Source of the DNA: a virus
Reading direction: 5' to 3' (one strand)
Virus record (IMG/VR): IMGVR_UViG_3300047496_000072
Span: 1 to 42,985 of that record
DNA: 42,985 nt
A program made the position numbers and the translations under genes. Below are positions 22,320-28,235 of the stretch, piece by piece (the stretch's first letter is position 1; each line of letters opens with the position of its first letter). A model generated the notes under the pieces. It saw only the letters and a list, made by a program, of their open reading frames with translations. It was not told the DNA's origin and made no database searches.

Positions 22320-22672
22320 CGGCGCTGTCGCTGGACTACCGGCCCGCCAAGAACGACCGCCATCATCCGGCCAAGTACCTGCATCAGGAGTCGTGCTTGG
22401 GCAAGGACACAAACGGAGCGGTGTGCGACTGCGAACGCATCCCGAACCCACGTTGGAGTCCGGGGTCCGACACGACAAGAAAAGGAGATACAACCATGAC
22501 AAAGACCGAGAAGATCGCACGACTGACGCAAGCCGTCTGTCAGGCGAATATGACGTTCAATCACCTGACGGGACTCACCGACGAGGACCGCTCATTCATT
22601 GACACTTTCAGGACCATGTGCGCCGAGGCCGAGGTCTCCTACTTGCAGCCGCCTCAGCAGGTCCATGTTTGA
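22316..22672 (+). CDS. Hypothetical protein (118 aa) with strong internal start
   Basis: ATG 22316 overlaps the previous stop and opens a 118-codon frame with a central Cys/His region (KYLHQESCLGKDTNG, CDCERIP). A much stronger start is inside it: AAAAGGAG precedes ATG 22496, giving a 58-aa product (TKTEKIARLTQAVCQANMTF). Either one long protein or two in-frame products may be made. Function unknown. Confidence 0.6.
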   Translation: MTALSLDYRPAKNDRHHPAKYLHQESCLGKDTNGAVCDCERIPNPRWSPGSDTTRKGDTTMTKTEKIARLTQAVCQANMTFNHLTGLTDEDRSFIDTFRTMCAEAEVSYLQPPQQVHV

Positions 22673-23150
22673 CGCCCCCACCCCACCCCCTGAGGGGTCC
22701 GACGAGCTGCCCACCATCCTGCGTGAACTGTTCGCTGATGGACGCGTCTCAACGCACTACGACGGGTGCTGGCGGGTTCACAAGGGATGTGCCGCCCTGT
22801 TCGCTGCTGACGCCCTAGACGAGGAGCGGCGGAAGCGAACAGGCTTAAAAGCCCAGGCCGAGTTAGACGACAAGCGCATCAGCAAATGGATCGCCAGCGC
22901 AGATGCAGCCGAAGAACGCCGCCTGTTCGCCTGTGAGCAGCGTGACGTGGCGCAGGCGGCGCTGGCCGTCACGACAGCGGCCTTAGACGAGGAACGGCGG
23001 CGGGGCGACGAGTTGCGGCGGGCACTGACCGAGGCCGAGCCGGACCTCGCTGCCGCCTACTTGCTCTGCAACGGCACGCCGCTACCGATGGACATGCGAA
23101 AGAGAGTCCTGCGCACGCTCGACCGACTCAGGAGGATGGCTGATGACTGA
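22665..23150 (+). CDS. Coiled-coil protein (161 aa) with PPPEGSDE N-terminus
   Basis: ATG 22665 overlaps the previous stop region. After a short Pro-rich N-terminus (TPPPEGSDELP) the product has a Cys segment (YDGCWRVHKGCAALF) and a long charged helix with two LDEERR repeats (ALDEERRKRTGLKAQAEL and ALDEERRRGDELRRAL), likely a coiled coil. Its N-terminal motif is shared with the next gene. Function unknown. Confidence 0.68.
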   Translation: MFDAPTPPPEGSDELPTILRELFADGRVSTHYDGCWRVHKGCAALFAADALDEERRKRTGLKAQAELDDKRISKWIASADAAEERRLFACEQRDVAQAALAVTTAALDEERRRGDELRRALTEAEPDLAAAYLLCNGTPLPMDMRKRVLRTLDRLRRMADD

Positions 23151-23421
23151 CATGACCGACGACGGGACCGACAGCGTGACTCCCCCCACCCGTCCCCCTG
23201 AGGGGTCTGACGAGCGCCCCGAATGCGCTGAGTGCGAGGAAACCGCCGTGGGGATCGCGTCGTGTGACGCCGGAAAGCGACCCGTGTGCGAGGCCCACAT
23301 GGACGCCTACGACGCGGAAGGCGTGTCCACCGCGATCTACACCTTCGCCGCCCTCACCGCCGAACAGCGGGCACATACCGAGACTAAGCGACGACTGGCG
23401 CTTTATGAGGAAGCGGAGTAG
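23143..23421 (+). CDS. Cys-rich small protein (92 aa) with PPEGSDE N-terminus
   Basis: ATG 23143 overlaps the previous gene. The N-terminus TPPTRPPEGSDERPE repeats the motif of the preceding protein, including at DNA level. A zinc-type segment follows: CAECEETAVGIASCDAGK then PVCEAH, a four-Cys/His unit. The C-terminal helix is charged. Function unknown. Confidence 0.68.
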   Translation: MTDMTDDGTDSVTPPTRPPEGSDERPECAECEETAVGIASCDAGKRPVCEAHMDAYDAEGVSTAIYTFAALTAEQRAHTETKRRLALYEEAE

Positions 23422-23771
23422 TGAGCAAGACCCTCTATGCCGAGTGGGCAGAGGATCATGACCTGCTGCGCCAGGGCCACCAGTGGCGGGCTGATCCCAC
23501 CGAGGGGCAGTGTCGCAGCTGCGGGGCTGAGGTTATGTGGGTGTCCACGGAGAAGGGGAAGGCGATGCCGATTGACCCCGACCCCGAGAGGTATGGACGG
23601 TTCTGTTTTACGGGTGAGATTGACGACCTCCGGCGTCCGGTGGTTCACTACCAACGGAACGACGAGGCGTTGGATGGTCGTTTGCTGTACAAGTCTCACT
23701 TTGCTACGTGCCCGGAGAGGCAGACGAAAGCAGCGGAACCTCCGCTGTCGGAGGCTGAGAGAAATCTCTAG
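23421..23771 (+). CDS. Zinc-type hypothetical protein (116 aa)
   Basis: GTG start (TAGTG overlap). Contains QCRSCGAEVMWVSTEKGKAM then PIDPDPERYG and a later FATCPE, a pattern seen in small phage proteins with a zinc knuckle. Near the 3' end the gene includes a perfect hairpin (CCTCCG-CTGT-CGGAGG, 23739-23754). A promoter for the next genes begins right after its stop. Confidence 0.7.
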   Translation: MSKTLYAEWAEDHDLLRQGHQWRADPTEGQCRSCGAEVMWVSTEKGKAMPIDPDPERYGRFCFTGEIDDLRRPVVHYQRNDEALDGRLLYKSHFATCPERQTKAAEPPLSEAERNL

Positions 23772-23772
23772 C

Positions 23773-23781
23773 TGATACACT
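23773..23781 (+). promoter_or_regulatory. Extended -10 promoter TGATACACT
   Basis: TG-n-TACACT fits an extended -10 element with no clear -35. The downstream leader (AGAAAAAGATT, then GGAGGA) closely matches that after TGATAAGCT at 26338, suggesting a duplicated promoter-leader unit. Confidence 0.45.
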
Positions 23782-23801
23782 CAGAAAAAGATTGGAGGAG
23801 A

Positions 23802-24089
23802 ATGGTAACCAAACTGAACGTCGGCGCTGTGCTGAACTTCGACCAGACGAGCATCCTGGTGACTATCGGGAATCGGAACAGTCGGACCACAGTTTCCGTG
23901 GCGCTGACCATTGACCAGGGTGACGAACTCCTGGAGCAGCTGCGCCACTGCATGAACGAGGTGCACAGCGAGGAGCTGTACGAGGAGTACCTGGACCGCC
24001 AGGGACTCACCCACGAGCAGGCGCTGGACGTGATGCTGCGCTCGGATGACCTGGAAGTCGTCCAGATCGACCAGGGGACCATCGGATGA
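23802..24089 (+). CDS. Hypothetical protein (95 aa) before the annealing protein
   Basis: ATG 23802 is preceded by GGAGGAG. The N-terminal half is beta-rich (VTKLNVGAVLNFDQTSILV, then TTVSVALTIDQGDELLEQL) and the C-terminal half is acidic and helical. Its stop overlaps the ATG of the Rad52-type gene. It may assist recombination, but only the coupling suggests this. Confidence 0.7.
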   Translation: MVTKLNVGAVLNFDQTSILVTIGNRNSRTTVSVALTIDQGDELLEQLRHCMNEVHSEELYEEYLDRQGLTHEQALDVMLRSDDLEVVQIDQGTIG

Positions 24090-24589
24090 ACTACTTGCCC
24101 GACGAAGGTGTATTCTGGACACAGCTGGAGCAGCTCTTCAAGCCGATCAACACCAACCGGGTGCAGAAGCGGCAGGGACAGAGCTACCTGGAGTCCTGGG
24201 ACGTTGCCGCCCACCTCACCCGCATCTTCGGCCCGCTCAACTGGAGCACCAAGCTGCTGGCCAGCGACCTGGTGTTCGAGGAGAAGAGAGAGACCGGGAA
24301 GTGGGACGTGTGCTACCGGGCGTTCATGCGGCTGGAGGTCAACACCGACCGGGGAGCGTGGGCAGGGCCGTGTATCCACGAAGATGTTGGCACCGGCACC
24401 GCCAGCAACCAGCCCGACCGTGGCAGTGCCCACGACCAGGCGCTCAAGACGGCAGCGAGTGACGCCATGAAGCGGTGTGCTCGCCTGCTGGGCAACCAGT
24501 TCGGGCTGTCGCTGTACGACGGCGGCTCGGTAGGAACGGTGGTCAGCAGCTCGCTGGCCCACCCCAACCCCTTTGAGGAGGGCCAATGA
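24086..24589 (+). CDS. Rad52/22-type single-strand annealing protein
   Basis: The 167-aa product matches the Rad52/Rad22 family pattern found in phages: YLESWDVAAHLTRIFGPLNW near residue 35, a central strand region (WDVCYRAFMRLEV), then GTGTASNQPDRGSAHDQALK, TAASDAMKRCARLLGNQFG and LSLYD. These proteins form rings that anneal complementary strands during phage recombination and replication. The C-terminal tail (HPNPFEEGQ) is short, so this is the annealing core alone. No partner exonuclease is recognised nearby. SSB is about 3 kb upstream in the same block. Confidence 0.88.
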   Translation: MNYLPDEGVFWTQLEQLFKPINTNRVQKRQGQSYLESWDVAAHLTRIFGPLNWSTKLLASDLVFEEKRETGKWDVCYRAFMRLEVNTDRGAWAGPCIHEDVGTGTASNQPDRGSAHDQALKTAASDAMKRCARLLGNQFGLSLYDGGSVGTVVSSSLAHPNPFEEGQ

Positions 24590-24795
24590 GCAAGTGCAAG
24601 TGCAGTCAGTCTGACCTCACCCCCACGGAGTGCTACGAGGCGGCTGCAGAGGTGTTGCGCCGCAAGGACTACCCAGTCCCCTCTTACGGCGGGACCAGCG
24701 TTTCCACCGTGACCTTGATTACGCACACCGAAGCCGCCAAAACATGGATTCAGCTGGGTGACGCCCTGAAGGGCCTGGAAGAGGCGAGCAAGTAA
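24586..24795 (+). CDS. Small hypothetical protein (69 aa)
   Basis: ATG overlaps the annealing-protein stop (ATGA) and its TAA overlaps the next ATG. The N-terminus has CKCSQSDLTPTEC, followed by an Ala-rich helix and AAKTWIQLGDALKGLEE. No family recognised. Confidence 0.62.
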   Translation: MSKCKCSQSDLTPTECYEAAAEVLRRKDYPVPSYGGTSVSTVTLITHTEAAKTWIQLGDALKGLEEASK

Positions 24796-25013
24796 TGGGC
24801 ACGCCTGTCATCTGTGACGTTTGCGAAAGGATCATGCCCGCCGCCAGGCTGGCGGTCTCTCAGAACAGCATGGGTACCGCCCCCGCGCATTCTCCATGCC
24901 TGCCGGATGGTTGGCAGTACATCAGCCTGAGTAGCGGCATCCTTACCCTCAACGGTGAGGTGTGCTCCAAGTCCTGTGCGCTCAAGTTCATCGACCGTCG
25001 CTGGGCGGCATAA
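24795..25013 (+). CDS. Zinc-type hypothetical protein (72 aa)
   Basis: Coupled on both sides (TAATG). A Cys pair near the N-terminus (PVICDVCERIMPAARL) and another near the C-terminus (EVCSKSCALKFIDRRW) suggest a split zinc-binding unit. Function unknown. Confidence 0.62.
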   Translation: MGTPVICDVCERIMPAARLAVSQNSMGTAPAHSPCLPDGWQYISLSSGILTLNGEVCSKSCALKFIDRRWAA

Positions 25014-25237
25014 TGGGGTCCGTGGCTCTCTCAGCGCAACTCCATGGCATCGCCCACCACGGTTGGCGCCTTCAGGTTGACACCCGCTGGCTCTCCCGGC
25101 TTCTGTACTGCCGGGAGCCGCAGGACTTGACCGACCCGCAGGCCCACGAGCTGCTCATGTTCCTCGCCAAGCAGGGCGATCCCGGCGAGCTGGGCGCCGC
25201 CATCTATGACTGGGAGGAAACGGGTGACCTGGAGTAG
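25013..25237 (+). CDS. Small hypothetical protein (74 aa)
   Basis: I chose ATG 25013 because it overlaps the previous TAA. The product is a small helical protein (WRLQVDTRWLSRLLYCREPQ, then DPQAHELLMFLAKQGDPG). The next gene begins inside its 3' end. No family recognised. Confidence 0.6.
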   Translation: MGSVALSAQLHGIAHHGWRLQVDTRWLSRLLYCREPQDLTDPQAHELLMFLAKQGDPGELGAAIYDWEETGDLE

Positions 25238-25442
25238 TACGCACGTGCCCCGCAAGTGGGTGGAGGATGACAAGACCATCTTCGGCGGGCCGCTGCACGT
25301 GACGTGTGAGTGCGGGCTGGACTTCACAGGGAAGGACCCCATGGCCCAGTTCCGTGCCCACTACTCCAGCGGCATCACCCAGGACACCGCACCGAAGCCC
25401 ATCAACACCAACCAGCGCACAAAGAGGAGCCGACTGCGATGA
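25224..25442 (+). CDS. Small Cys-pair protein (72 aa)
   Basis: GTG 25224 is preceded by GGAGG at suitable spacing and overlaps the previous gene by 14 bases. Contains HVTCECGLDFTGKDPMAQFR, a CxC zinc-type motif followed by a possible helix, resembling half of a C2H2-like finger (FRAHYSSG). The C-terminus is basic (NTNQRTKRSRLR). Function unknown. Confidence 0.62.
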   Translation: MTWSSTHVPRKWVEDDKTIFGGPLHVTCECGLDFTGKDPMAQFRAHYSSGITQDTAPKPINTNQRTKRSRLR

Positions 25443-25540
25443 CGCATGTCTACGTTTGGGAGTGGTACATCAGTCAGTCCAAGGACTGGCAGTGGACGTG
25501 GTTCCTGTTCTTGCTGCTTGTCATGGTGCCAAAGGGGTGA
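25439..25540 (+). CDS. Membrane micropeptide (33 aa)
   Basis: ATG overlaps the previous stop (ATGA) and its TGA overlaps the GTG of the XRE gene. The peptide is aromatic at the start (VYVWEWYISQ) and ends in one hydrophobic stretch (WFLFLLLVMVPKG), a plausible transmembrane helix. Role unknown. Confidence 0.5.
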   Translation: MTHVYVWEWYISQSKDWQWTWFLFLLLVMVPKG

Positions 25541-25941
25541 GTGTAGCTATCGGCTCGGCCGACGAGATAGGTGAGTTCGTCAAAGAGCTGCGGCTGGAGT
25601 CTGGGCTGACCCAGGTCCAGCTCGCAGAGCGGATGGGCGGCATCACCTACAACGCCATCAGCATGATCGAGAGGGGGCACTCAGTCCCGAGGCTGAGGAC
25701 CCTCCTCTCCATCGCCAAGGCGTGCGACGTTGAGCTGTGGTTGACCGCCGAGATTCCGCCCGACCAGGAGAGAACGCCCAGGTCAGAGGTGGTGGAGGTG
25801 CGGGCCGAGGCGCCAGCATCTAAAGTGGCACCCGTGCCGGAGGCGAAGAGCAAGCGCCCGCCGATGGCATGTCAGCAATGCAACACCCCGGCAGTGGGCA
25901 CCAGCGGAGGGTTCCTCTACTGTGCTGAGCACCTGCCCTGA
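25537..25941 (+). CDS. XRE-family HTH regulator with C-terminal zinc-type motif
   Basis: The 134-aa product starts at GTG 25537 (GTGA overlap). Residues about 10-70 are a classic Cro/C1-type HTH: ELRLESGLTQVQLAERMGG, ITYNAISMIERGHSVPRL and LSIAKACDVELWL. A Pro/Ala/Glu linker leads to a C-terminal CQQCNTPAVGTSGGFLYCAEH, which looks like a small zinc-binding unit. It may control early or late phage promoters. Candidate targets are the inverted-repeat promoters at 40.02 kb and 14.97 kb, but no link is shown by sequence. Confidence 0.85.
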   Translation: MSVAIGSADEIGEFVKELRLESGLTQVQLAERMGGITYNAISMIERGHSVPRLRTLLSIAKACDVELWLTAEIPPDQERTPRSEVVEVRAEAPASKVAPVPEAKSKRPPMACQQCNTPAVGTSGGFLYCAEHLP

Positions 25942-25983
25942 CCCATTCCCTACGCCGAACACAAGGCAAGGTGGTACTAATGC

Positions 25984-26340
25984 GTGACACTGATTCTGCT
26001 CCTGCTTTCGTTGATCACCTGGATATTCCCCCCGAGTACGCACACGACTTCATCCATCCCGCCAGTCACTACTACGACGAGCGCCCCTCCGACCACCACG
26101 CTTCCAGCCAGCTCCGTTTCCCCTTATGAGTACGAGGCGTGGACCAAGGTCGCCGTCTGTGAGGAGGGGGGCTGGGGGCACTACGGTTTCCCCGCCTACC
26201 CGGACAGCCTGGGCATCAACACTCGCAACTGGTACGCCAACGGGGGCGGCAGCGACCTCTCACCCAACGCCCAGATTGCCGTGGCCGATCGGATTCAGCA
26301 TGATCCCCCCGACCAGGACGGCCACTGCCGTGCTTGGTGA
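25984..26340 (+). CDS. Secreted Rpf-like transglycosylase-type protein
   Basis: GTG 25984 gives a hydrophobic N-terminal segment (TLILLLLSLITWIF), a Thr/Ser/Pro-rich linker (about 17-45), and a C-terminal domain like actinobacterial resuscitation-promoting factors: WTKVAVCEEGGWGHYGF with a likely catalytic Glu, DSLGINTRNWYANGGG, and QIAVADRI before DGHCRAW. The expected location is outside the membrane, acting on peptidoglycan. Its place in the early block, far from the lysis genes, is unusual. A competing frame from ATG 25980 reads a hydrophilic 49-aa peptide over the same bases; signal plus domain make the GTG frame the better call. Confidence 0.75.
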   Translation: MTLILLLLSLITWIFPPSTHTTSSIPPVTTTTSAPPTTTLPASSVSPYEYEAWTKVAVCEEGGWGHYGFPAYPDSLGINTRNWYANGGGSDLSPNAQIAVADRIQHDPPDQDGHCRAW

Positions 26341-26346
26341 TAAGCT
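26338..26346 (+). promoter_or_regulatory. Extended -10 promoter TGATAAGCT
   Basis: TG-n-TAAGCT overlaps the stop of the Rpf-like gene, with a leader (GAGAAAAATCTT, then GGAGGA) like that at 23773. It would drive the nuclease gene. Confidence 0.42.
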
Positions 26347-26370
26347 GAGAAAAATCTTCTGGAGGATTAG

Positions 26371-26760
26371 GTGAGCGTAGGCGAGGACCTGACGGAGGAG
26401 TGGTTGCTGGAGCAGCGCATCCCCTTTGTGGGACAGTGGCGGTTCCATCCCATCCGACGTTGGCGGTTCGACTTCGCACTGGGCAAACCCGAGGCAGTTG
26501 AGGTGAAGGGTCGCACTATGTACGCACCAACCCACCCGTCCGTCGTGAAGATGGCAGTGGAGGTGGAGGGTGGTCAGTTCACCGGAGGCCACAAGCGGGG
26601 GGCTAAGGCCGACACCGATCTGGACAAGTTCAACACCGCCACGCTCATGGGCTGGCGGGTGTTGCGGTTCTCTACTGGCCAGGTTCAGCGGGGGGAGGCG
26701 TGGCCTGTGATTGCGGAAGCGTGGGCTGCTTGTCTGGCGGCAAGCCGGGCACCACGTTAG
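26371..26760 (+). CDS. PD-(D/E)XK-type endonuclease-like protein (129 aa)
   Basis: GTG 26371 follows GGAGGA. The product has a restriction-endonuclease-like core: RRWRFDFALGKPEAVEVKG (D...ExK), then VEVEGGQFTGGHKRGAKAD and DKFNTATLMGWRVLRFSTG. The second half closely follows the pattern of small phage endonucleases related to the Vsr/DUF559 group. The segments AVEVKG and AVEVEG look like an internal duplication or insertion around the active site. It is the last plus-strand gene and its 3' end overlaps the converging minus-strand gene by 89 bases. Confidence 0.78.
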   Translation: MSVGEDLTEEWLLEQRIPFVGQWRFHPIRRWRFDFALGKPEAVEVKGRTMYAPTHPSVVKMAVEVEGGQFTGGHKRGAKADTDLDKFNTATLMGWRVLRFSTGQVQRGEAWPVIAEAWAACLAASRAPR

Positions 26761-26959
26761 GCACACCCTCGGTGTGGACGATCAGGTGGTCCAGCTTGGC
26801 GTGCAAGTGACCCCACTTGGTCTCAAACCAGTGGCGCACCACCGGCACGAAGAACGCCGACAGGGTGCCCACGACGAGCAGTGAGGTGACATCCTCGGGG
26901 GCATTCCCCTTGATGCTGGCCCACCAGTAGCCGAACCAGAAGGTGTGCAGCCAGTTCAT
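26672..26959 (-). CDS. Small membrane protein (95 aa), last late gene, holin-like
   Basis: ATG 26959 overlaps the preceding stop (TGATG). The N-terminus holds an aromatic region (NWLHTFWFGYWW) and a probable transmembrane segment (VTSLLVVGTLSAFFVPVV), followed by a charged, Pro-rich C-terminus. It is the third membrane protein downstream of the lysin and may be part of a lysis cassette. Its last 89 bases overlap the nuclease gene on the other strand. Confidence 0.68.
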   Translation of the reverse strand: MNWLHTFWFGYWWASIKGNAPEDVTSLLVVGTLSAFFVPVVRHWFETKWGHLHAKLDHLIVHTEGVPNVVPGLPPDKQPTLPQSQATPPPAEPGQ

Positions 26960-27285
26960 CAGATGACGTGGCCACCGAAGAGACCACCGAAGAGGCCCGA
27001 CAGAGCCACCACGGCCACCCCAAGAGCGGCCCAGTTGCGAGCAGCCGACAGCCGCCAGCTCTCCAAGTCCCTGATCCGGTCGGCGTGTCCCTCAGCCTTG
27101 GTGACGAGGGCTACCAGATCGGCCTTGTCGGCCTTGCCGTCCACCTTGGTGCTGATGTCTTGCAGTACGAAATCCTGCTTGTCCATCCTGCCCAAGATGT
27201 CGGTTTTGAGGTCAGCAACAACCTCTTTTACCGTCCACTGATCGGGCAAGAGGTCGGCGGGAGCCTCACGAGAACTTTCCACCAC
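26959..27285 (-). CDS. Coiled-coil protein with C-terminal membrane helix (108 aa), lysis-region
   Basis: Starts at GTG 27285 directly after the preceding TGA. A charged coiled coil (about 15-80: VVADLKTDILGRMDKQDFVL, then KVDGKADKADLVALVTKAE) ends in one hydrophobic Gly-rich segment (WAALGVAVVALSGLFGGLFG). This shape is common among phage lysis-region proteins and minor holins. The role is inferred from neighbours. Confidence 0.7.
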   Translation of the reverse strand: MVESSREAPADLLPDQWTVKEVVADLKTDILGRMDKQDFVLQDISTKVDGKADKADLVALVTKAEGHADRIRDLESWRLSAARNWAALGVAVVALSGLFGGLFGGHVI

Positions 27286-27480
27286 TCATACAGCCGGGCT
27301 GAGCGGTGGAATGGTGGTGCCAGCACCAGGCGCAAGGCCCGCACCGCCCACCAGGCTGGCGTAGGCCAGGGTCCAGAGGTTGGAGGGGACCGGGTGGCCC
27401 AGGGCCACCAGAACCACCGCTCCAGTCACGCAGAGAGCCGTCAGAAGGAAGGCCAGAGTGTGTGCGGCCGGTGTTTTCAC
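27286..27480 (-). CDS. Two-helix membrane protein (64 aa), candidate holin
   Basis: The GTG overlaps the lysin stop (GTGA). Two hydrophobic stretches (HTLAFLLTALCVTGAVVLVA and WTLAYASLVGGAGLAPG) with few charges fit a small two-pass holin. Its place next to the lysin supports this. No family motif is visible. Confidence 0.65.
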   Translation of the reverse strand: MKTPAAHTLAFLLTALCVTGAVVLVALGHPVPSNLWTLAYASLVGGAGLAPGAGTTIPPLSPAV

Positions 27481-28235
27481 GACCCGAATACTAACACGGC
27501 ACCATAAGTGGCATCGGGAACCATGCCCTCCACAACGATGGCTCCGTTGGGGGAACTGGGGCCGGGTGTGGCCGAGGCTGACCAGACCTGGGGGGTGGTG
27601 TCGTAGTGCCCCACCTTGTCCGGGTTCTCGGTAGTGAACCAGACGTTGACCAGCCCGGCCACATTCTCAGGGGCAGGAATCCAGCCCTTGCCACCCTTCA
27701 GGGCCACGCTCACGTTGTAGCTCTTCATGTTGTCTCCTATTTCGATGGGTCCCGGGGGTGGGTCCGAGGGGTGGGGCGGCGGGTCGATGCCGGGGATGTA
27801 GTCCACGAACACGGACTCGTCGTAGCCCCCGTGGTCCACGTACTGGTGTGCGGCGGCGCCGGGGTAGAGATTGGCTCCGTTCCCGGGGTAGGCGGCGACC
27901 CAGTACCACGGCTCCACAACCTTGGCGTCGGTGAACGCCTGCCGGACAGCGGGCCACGCTGAGAGGGAGCAGTACGCGCCGGGGTTCGGGTGGCCAGCCT
28001 GTCGTCTGCGCTGCACCCAGCCTGGAGCGTCGGCGGGGGTGGCATCCCCCTTCTCCACGTCCAGCACGTCGCCCTCGTTGTCGGAGGAGCGGACGGTGAT
28101 GCGAAAGACGATCTTGCCACCTTCCTTGGCGGCGATGGCGGCAGCGTCGTCGTAGCTTCCGTCGTCGTACCCGGCGTAGAGGTCAGCATCACCGGGCAGG
28201 GCACCCGGGTTCACCGAGTCGTAGCAGCGCCTCAC
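27477..28235 (-). CDS. Lysin with glycoside-hydrolase-type domain (GH25/DUF1906-like)
   Basis: The 252-aa product starts at GTG 28235, overlapping the fibre stop (GTGA). Residues about 1-150 resemble the TIM-barrel glycosidase-like domain of actinophage lysins: CYDSVNPGALPGDADLYAGY, DVEKGDATPADAPGWVQRRR, GAYCSLSAWPAVRQAF, EPWYWVAAYPG and AAHQYVDHGGYDESVFVDY. Acidic residues in DVEKGD could be catalytic. A Pro-rich linker (about 152-168) leads to a beta-rich C-terminal part that may bind the wall or another virion component. It precedes three small membrane proteins and is the likely endolysin. Confidence 0.8.
   Translation of the reverse strand: MRRCYDSVNPGALPGDADLYAGYDDGSYDDAAAIAAKEGGKIVFRITVRSSDNEGDVLDVEKGDATPADAPGWVQRRRQAGHPNPGAYCSLSAWPAVRQAFTDAKVVEPWYWVAAYPGNGANLYPGAAAHQYVDHGGYDESVFVDYIPGIDPPPHPSDPPPGPIEIGDNMKSYNVSVALKGGKGWIPAPENVAGLVNVWFTTENPDKVGHYDTTPQVWSASATPGPSSPNGAIVVEGMVPDATYGAVLVFGS

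Noticed and set aside
25980-26129. A 49-codon hydrophilic frame from ATG 25980
   Set aside because: The overlapping GTG frame gives a signal segment, linker and Rpf-like domain, which is much stronger evidence. It is kept only as a finding.
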